From Fomitopsis serialis (Eukaryota > Basidiomycota > Agaricomycetes > Polyporales > Fomitopsidaceae), in the NCBI RefSeq assembly GCF_022376445.1, contig NW_025955449.1, forward strand, positions 1 to 26,826: 26,826 nt of DNA. Reading direction: 5' to 3'. The position numbers were made by a program, and so were the translations under genes. The notes beneath the pieces are model-generated. The model did not search any database, was not told the origin of the DNA, and was given only the letters and a program-made list of their open reading frames with translations. Below are positions 21,265-26,826 of this stretch, piece after piece (within the stretch, counting starts at the first letter, position 1; each line of letters opens with the position of its first letter).

Positions 21265-22622
21265 CTATTGGCCGCCGACCATGACTTTCATGACCATGCG
21301 GCCCTCGTCGTCGCGGCCGCGCGCCATGAGCTCGAACGCCTTCGCCGCGTCCGCGAGCGGGAACCGGTGCGAGATGATCTTCTCGATGTTCGGCAGCTTG
21401 CCCGCAGCGAGGAGCGCGAGCGCGGTCGGGTACGTGTTCGCGTACCGGAACGAGCCCAGGACGTCGACTTCACGCGTCGCCGCGGCGGAGAGCGGCAGCA
21501 TCACGTTCCGCGCGCCCATCCCGACGAGCATCACCTTCCCGCCGGTGACTGCGGCCTGAGTGACGGGGCAAGGCGTAAGTCACAAGCGCGGAGCGAGACA
21601 AGGCGAGAAACATACGTGGATGGACATCTGGATGCACGGCTCTGCGCCGGTGCACTCGAAAACGACGTCGAACCCGTCCGGCTGGTCAAAGTTGCTGAGC
21701 GCGGCGCTGATGTTCTCCTTCGCCCGCCGGAGCTGGTCCTCCGTCGTCTTCGCCTTGTCGGTGACGGGCAGGCAATGCACCTCCTGTGCAAACCCGTTCG
21801 CCTTCGCAAAGTCGAGGCGCGCCTGGTTGATGTCGATCGCGACGACCTTGTGCGCGCCGTACGATCGCGCGAGCGCGCAGGCGAGGAGACCGATCGCGCC
21901 GACGCCGAAGACGAGGACGGACGCGGGCCGCTCGGGGGTGAGGTCCGCGCGGCGCGAGGCGTGCAGGAGGACGGAGAGCGGCTCGGCGAGCGCGGCCTGC
22001 TCGAACGTGCAGTTGTCCGGTAGTCTGCGAACGGACGGACACGCGCATCAGTACCATCACGTGACACGCGTACTGACAGGGCAGGGGCACGATGCGGACG
22101 CGGGGTCGGAGGAGGCGACTTACGGGTGGAGGACGTGCGCGGGTGGTTCATGCGGTCCTGGAGGGTGCCGTCGGAATGCGGGAATGTTTTTGCGCTGCTG
22201 CAGAAGCGCATGTTCTTGCAGAGGTTGTAACGGCCCCTCTGGCAGTAGCTGCAGTTGTTGCACATGATGCCGGCCTCAATGGCTACGCGCTGGCCGGGGA
22301 CGAGGTGCTTGACGCCGGGGCCGACCGCGGTGACAATGCCTGCGGCCTCGTGGCCGAGGACGAGCGGCTGTTGGACGACGAAGTCGCCGTTACGGCCGTG
22401 GGTGTAGTAGTGGACTGGGGCGGGCAGAAAAATAGGTCAGCGGAGGGATTGCGGTGGGAATGCGGGGAGGTGCTCACGGTCGGATCCACAGAGGCCTGTG
22501 GCGACTACGGCGACCTGGGCGTGGCCCTGCTGTGGGGGCCAGACGGTGCGCTCCTCGAGGCGGAGGTCCTTCGCGCCGTGGAGGACGGCGGCGTGCTGGG
22601 AGGGGAGTGCGACGGGAGACAT
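21265..22622 (-). CDS. Zinc-dependent sorbitol/xylitol-type dehydrogenase (MDR family), one frame break
   Basis: The exons on the minus strand are 22622-22478, 22414-22124, 22024-21616 and 21555-21265. The introns are 63, 99 and 60 bp, GT-AG, and the product is about 378 aa. It oxidises a polyol to a ketose with NAD in the cytosol. Catalytic zinc ligands are in GLCGSD (Cys about 45) and GHEAAG (His about 70, Glu about 71). Structural zinc cysteines are in CNNCSYCQRGRYNLC (about 100, 103, 106, 114). The nucleotide fold is VFGVGAIGLLA, followed by AIDIN, whose acidic residue favours NAD. The end RFPLADAAKAFELMARG is typical of the family. Joining exons 2 and 3 needs one missing base near 22140, where MNHP should continue as an AHVLHP-like stretch. 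A lost G in a GG pair explains this. It shares a divergent promoter with the SDR at 23203. Confidence 0.9.
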
Positions 22623-23202
22623 GGCGGGCTGCGGTGGGGAGGTGGGTGGGCGGCGGCGGGGGCTGGTTGCGGTGGAGAAGACGTCGCGTCGGCTTTATAG
22701 CCCTGGAGTCGGGAGAGTCTCGTGAGGAGCGTGTTCTGAGCTGGACCGCTGCGTTGACCCGGACCGGTCCTCCGCGCCTCTGCTGATCGACACCCGCTTA
22801 CCTAAGCCCAGACCCTGCCTTCCATCCTGGGCCGGCACGTTGCTGCCCTCTTCTCCGCACCAGCCTCCGTCCCCGCGCGTCTCCGTGGGCCCTCTGCGAG
22901 AATTCCCCTATCGCGGCCCTGGCCATTGGCCGCCCTGCGGCCGGTCAGCTGCCCGGCCACCGAACACAGACTGGTGTGCGTCGAGTGCGCGGTGCGCGGC
23001 CGGTGCATTTGTGGCAGGGACGGCCTCGGCTGGTCCGGAAGTCGGCACCGGAGCCCGATCCGGGGAAATAGCCGGTCTGGGGTAGCTGTGGCGGGCCCAG
23101 CCGACGACGCCACCCGACTCCCGGCCATCCTCCTCCCTCGCCCTCCTCTGCGAGATTTATACGCCTCTGTGCACGAGATGCTCGCCGTGAACTGCCCCAG
23201 CC
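22623..23202. promoter_or_regulatory. Shared divergent promoter of the dehydrogenase and the SDR
   Basis: These 580 bp of GC-rich DNA separate two divergent start codons. Toward the dehydrogenase there is a TATAAA on the minus strand at 22694-22699, 72 bp from its ATG. Toward the SDR there is TTTATA at 23156-23161, about 42 bp from its ATG. An ATTGG (CCAAT on the minus strand) lies near the middle at 22925-22929. CCGGGG (23060-23065) and CTGGGG (23077-23082) both fit the SYGGRG pattern bound by CreA/Mig1-type carbon-catabolite repressors. Joint regulation by sugar supply is an inference. Confidence 0.5.
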
Positions 23203-26200
23203 ATGGACCCGACCCCCGCCCTCCCCGCGCCTGACCTCTTCTCGCTCGCAGGCCAGAATGTGCTCATCACAGGCGCCTCCCGCGGTGCGTCCTCCTCCTC
23301 GCCCTCCTCGCGTGCCCCCAGCCGTAATAACGTCCTCTTATCGCAGGTATCGGCGCCGCCTGTGCCGTCGCCCTCGCAGAGGCTGGCGCCGACATCTGCC
23401 TCGTCGTCCGCCCCGCCACCGCGCACGCGAACCACGCCACCGCCGACGCGGTCGCCGCGCTCGGGCGCGCCGTCAAGACCGTCGAATGCGACCTCGAGGA
23501 CCTCGACGCGGTCAGGCAGATCTTCCCCAAGGCGCTCGAGGCCATGGGCGGCGACATCCACGTCCTCGTCAACTGTGCAGGCATCCAGCGGAGATCCCCG
23601 GCCGTCCAGTTTCCCGAAAGTGATGGGACGATGTGCGTCTGCGTCTCCCCTGTCATCTCTCGAGTTCCGTCTTCCCCCTCCGCGTCCCTCTCCGCTCTTA
23701 GCCTCCGCGGCCGTCGCGCGTCTCCCTCGTACCTTTTACGCGTACGACGCGGAGAACGCGTCTTCGCGCCCTGTACGCACGTCGGCCCGGAGCCGCACCT
23801 TCGCGCCTCATCCCTGCGCACGCGCTTCTCGTGCGCAAACGGCGTCACCGTCTGATCTCTATCGCTATCTGGACCACCCTATCCCCACATACGACACCCA
23901 AGCTTTAGCGTTCGTGTGTCCTCGGGCGCGCGAGGGAAGGGTGCGAGCGAGTTCCCGACGCCCCCATAGGCTGGTCCCTCCGAGCCGGCAGAGCGGTACC
24001 CCGCCGCCCTCGTAACGTGTATCTGCAGCTCGGGTTGCCTCTTGATTTTTGCGTCCTCTGACCCTTGCGCCATTCACGGCATGGTGTGGTATCTGCAGCT
24101 AGCGGCTCGCGGTGTGCGGAGTCACGCTAGCTCGGACGCACGCGTGGGATGGGCTTGGGATGCGGGGTTTCCCCATCGGACCCCAGCTCCCCATCGTTCG
24201 CGGGTGCTTCTTTTTGCGTTTTCTATGCAGCTGATGGGATGGCAGTGGGAACCGCGCAGGGACATGTGAGCATGCGCGCGTGCGGCGTGCCTCGTACATA
24301 CCGCGACACCGCGCGTCGACAGCACTAGTGGTCATCCTACCACCTGTACTGGCTTTCGCATCTTCTCCGCTGCGCAGGATCCCGCGCCCCATCTGCTCGG
24401 CGTCGCGAAAGCCCGACGGGCCCGCGCGCTCGTTTTGGTGGCTCGATCACTCTGCTATTAGTGTGAGCGCCCGTGCGCATGCCCTCTCGCTTTCCCGCTC
24501 GTCGCAGCCTATCGCGTCTTCTCTATCTGTCTCTGCGTCGCTCGTCTGCTTGCGCTCCGTAGCGATCGTCTCGCCATTCACTCCGGCCGCGGTCCCCTAC
24601 ACGCATCGAGCGTCGAGCATCGGGCCCTCAGTCGCTCTCCGGAACGAGCGTCCTGGCGGCGCGCGTCATCTGCCGTACACACGTCGTGCGCATCTCTCGA
24701 TGGTGGATGATGTGCCCTTCTCCCGATCGCCCACGACAGGACGCGCGAGCCCTGGCCTGTGGCGATGACATCGCGCGGTGAACAGGTGGACAGACAACTC
24801 TACCTGAGCGCGGTGACGGCATCCGTCGTGTGGTGGACCCTGCCAGTGCGCCGCGGTCCGTGCTTCGCCCGTCTCCCGTCTTCTGCTGCCGGTCGTTCGC
24901 CGGGCTTCGTGATTTTCGGGGGCTTCTGCGGCGTGCGTCCGCCTTCTGCGCTTCCTGTCCGCCGGGCCCCGATCGCCTGTCTGGTGTGTATGGGTCTCTG
25001 CGGCGCGCGGCCGGGCGGGACGTCGTGGCGATGTTGGTCGGTGGCGGCGGATCGTGATCGCGGATCGCGCACGACGGCCCATCGCCGGACGTCGCGGACG
25101 TCGCGCAGCCCGTCCCGCCGGCACCGGCGAGTCTCAGACAGCCTCAGCCTGGCGACTTCTAGTTCTGGCGGCCTGCGTTCGTTGGAGCCCGAGCCGTCCC
25201 ACTGCCCTTCGACGCCTTCGACTTCGACTGCGGCTTCGACTTCGGGGTGGTAGGTAGCGGGCCTCGGCCCGTCGCTGCTCCTGCGCTTCGGACGATCCCC
25301 GGGGTTATGCAGCCGTCCACTCGACGTACAGGGATGCAGCGAATGGCAGCACGGGCGTTCGCGCTTCGGCCCCCTGCGGCGGGCTGGGCCAGTCTGTGTT
25401 CTCTCTGACATGGGCGTTCGACGTGCGGCCTGGAGCGTGACGTCACGCGTCTGTGCGTTTCCGTGCGCGGTCGACGTTGGGTGTGCGGTGCGGATCGTCG
25501 GGCCTGGATGTGGTCGTGGTGGGCAGCGTTGGCTGGTGAATGGGGGGCCGGGCACGGCTCTGCGTTGAATGGCGGCTTCGCCTCCCTCGTCGTACGTCGT
25601 CCTCGGAAGTGCGCAAGTCGGCGAGCCGTGCGGGGGCGTTCGCTGACGTGACATTCGGATGGGCTGCGGCCCTGCTCAGAGCGCTGAGCCTAGTGCGTCT
25701 GTGCAGCATCCGGGAAAGTGGCCTACACGGCGTGCGCTACGCCACACGGACTCGTCCAAGCCCGAGCGTTTGAGTGTGTGGCGCACAAACCAACTGCTTG
25801 GCCGGCCTGTAGTGTTTTCACATTTGATGTCCGACTTTGACGCGACTTCCTATTCTTGACTATACACCCATTTTCATCTCCGGACCGTTTGCGAGCTCCG
25901 TTTTCCAGGTCAGAGATTAACCACCTCTCTGTATGCACCCAGGTCCTGAACGTCAACCTCAAGTCTGTCTGGCTGCTGTCACAGGCTGCCGGGCAACACA
26001 TGGTGGCCCGGCGGCGCGGCAAGGTCATCAATTTCTGCTCGCTGCTCACGTTCCAGGTGCGTGCGCGCCTCTCTCACGTATTCAGGGCCCCACACGCACT
26101 GATGCGCGCCCATGTTGTCCATCTCGTTGTGTCGTTCGCGCGTCCGCCGCCGTTTGCTGACGTCGCGTCGTCGCGCTGCAGGGAGGCTTCACGGTGCCGG

Positions 26201-26315
26201 CGTACGCCGCGGCGAAGGGCGCGCTCGGCCAGCTCACCAAGGCGCTGAGCAACGAGTGGAGCAAGGACAACGTGCAGGTGAACGGGATCTGCCCCGGATA
26301 CATCGCGACCGAGAT
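23203..26315 (+). CDS. KduD-like short-chain dehydrogenase/reductase, 3' end beyond window
   Basis: The exons are 23203-23284, 23347-23632, 25943-26056 and 26182-26315, and the coding sequence continues past the window. It is a classical SDR with NAD(P)-binding TGASRGIG (23-30), NCAGI, the catalytic-site Asn in LNVNLKSVW, Ser in INFCSLLTFQGG (about 156), YAAAK (Tyr about 169, Lys about 173) and PGYIATEM. The FQGG-x-x-VPAY pattern and the DDVLNVNLKSVW stretch are most like 2-deoxy-D-gluconate/2-keto-3-deoxygluconate dehydrogenases, so a sugar-acid or keto-sugar substrate is likely. The third intron, 23633-25942, is 2310 bp. One T seems missing at about 23624, where the family expects SDWDD and the read gives a shifted frame; the match resumes exactly at the next exon. 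The ATG at 23203 is the first in frame and sits in a good context. Confidence 0.85.
23633..25942 (+). other. Unusually long (2310 bp) intron inside the SDR gene
   Basis: The donor GTGCGT follows SDWDD-type coding sequence, and the acceptor ACCCAG precedes VLNVNLKSVW, so the two exons fit together as in intact family members. The intron is GC-rich and has long open frames on both strands, including a 284-codon minus-strand frame rich in Arg and Pro. None of these resembles a known protein. A short direct repeat GTATCTGCAGCT occurs at about 24019 and 24090. Confidence 0.75.
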
Positions 26316-26826
26316 GTGAGTGCGCTCTCTACTGGCTGCATTCCTGGCTCGTGCGCCTCTCTGCTCTTCTGTTCGTGCCGTGTGGGCGTTCTGGGCGTTC
26401 ATTCGCGCCTGGGGTGGCGGTTTGGGCTTTCTTGGCGATGAATGGGTCGGGCCCGGACGTTCGAGGCAGCGTTGGACGCACGGACGGATCGATGCGTGCT
26501 GATGATGCTCCACCTCTCTTCAGAGCCCCGCGGATGCCGCAGGGCTTCGACGGTGCGGTGCGGTTCTCCGTAATGAACTCGCGCAGCGCGGTATTCATTC
26601 AGACATGATGCGCGTGCGCCATACGGGGGATCGATCCGTATGTGCTCTGACGTTTCTTCTCGCGGCCACTGCGGTGGTTCGTCGAGAACCGGCAGTCATA
26701 GGACGCGCCCTCGTCAGCAGCCCCCTATAGAGCCGCAGTGATCCAATGTCGGTACGCGGCCGACAGGCCTGACTGGCATTGATGTCTTCTATGCTCCACC
26801 ATATACGGAGTGTGACCGTGATGCGC
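26316..26826 (+). other. Presumed further SDR intron running off the window
   Basis: Coding sequence ends at PGYIATEM with a GTGAGT donor at 26316. The expected C-terminal SDR part (RIPAGRWG-like and VDGGW-like stretches) does not appear in the remaining 511 bp, so the next exon probably lies outside. The tail is GC-rich, like the preceding long intron. Confidence 0.45.

Noticed and set aside
21531..22267. Long frames on both strands over the dehydrogenase
   Set aside because: These are shadows of the GC3-rich dehydrogenase exons. The zinc and nucleotide motifs fix the true frame.
24800..25654. 284-codon minus-strand open frame inside the long SDR intron
   Set aside because: It is an Arg/Pro/Thr-rich low-complexity product in very GC-rich DNA where several frames are open at once. 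No domain is seen, and it is best explained by the lack of AT-rich stop codons.
26329..26598. Antisense frame starting MNTAL, as the missing SDR continuation might
   Set aside because: Only about five residues agree with what the SDR would read next, the strand is opposite, and nothing after them fits the family. Treated as coincidence.

Overview
The window looks like nuclear DNA of a basidiomycete fungus, most likely an agaricomycete and possibly a polypore. Genes on both strands are split by many introns of about 45-65 bp with GT-AG ends. The recognisable families are an NAD-type malic enzyme, TENA/THI-4-like proteins, a CPAF-like S41 peptidase, a COMT-type O-methyltransferase, an FMO with an N-terminal NTF2-like domain, a sorbitol/xylitol dehydrogenase and a KduD-like SDR. 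There is no sign of prokaryotic or viral DNA, and no tRNA, rRNA or CRISPR array was seen.

Layout: (1) 1-1524 holds the 3' part of a malic enzyme gene (+) with three single-base frame breaks. (2) 1696-7659 is a head-to-tail tandem duplication of a unit of about 2.98 kb. Each unit carries a TENA-like gene (-), a divergent intergenic promoter region of about 1.33-1.35 kb, and the 5' end of an S41 peptidase gene (+). Only the right-hand unit runs on into the complete peptidase gene (7298-10285); the left copy is cut at the junction. (3) 11059-15576 holds two adjacent + strand genes of oxidative or secondary-metabolism type, an O-methyltransferase (8 exons, 468 aa) and an FMO (8 exons including a 6-nt microexon, 573 aa). 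Both have intact frames. (4) 15577-21264 has no gene I can identify. It holds a perfect 20-bp palindrome followed by three 15-bp-period repeats, and a few unassigned open frames. (5) 21265-26826 is GC-rich and holds a divergent pair: a sorbitol/xylitol-type dehydrogenase (-) and a KduD-like SDR (+). The SDR is split by a 2.3-kb intron and runs off the window.

The dehydrogenase/SDR pair shares a 580-bp promoter and plausibly works in sugar-alcohol or sugar-acid catabolism. The OMT and FMO could act on one small molecule, but no core synthase is present here. Frame breaks in the malic enzyme, S41, dehydrogenase and SDR genes are mostly one-base changes in the length of a short base run. That pattern fits sequencing or assembly error at least as well as gene decay. 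Exon boundaries and frames were read by eye against remembered family patterns and were not computed.
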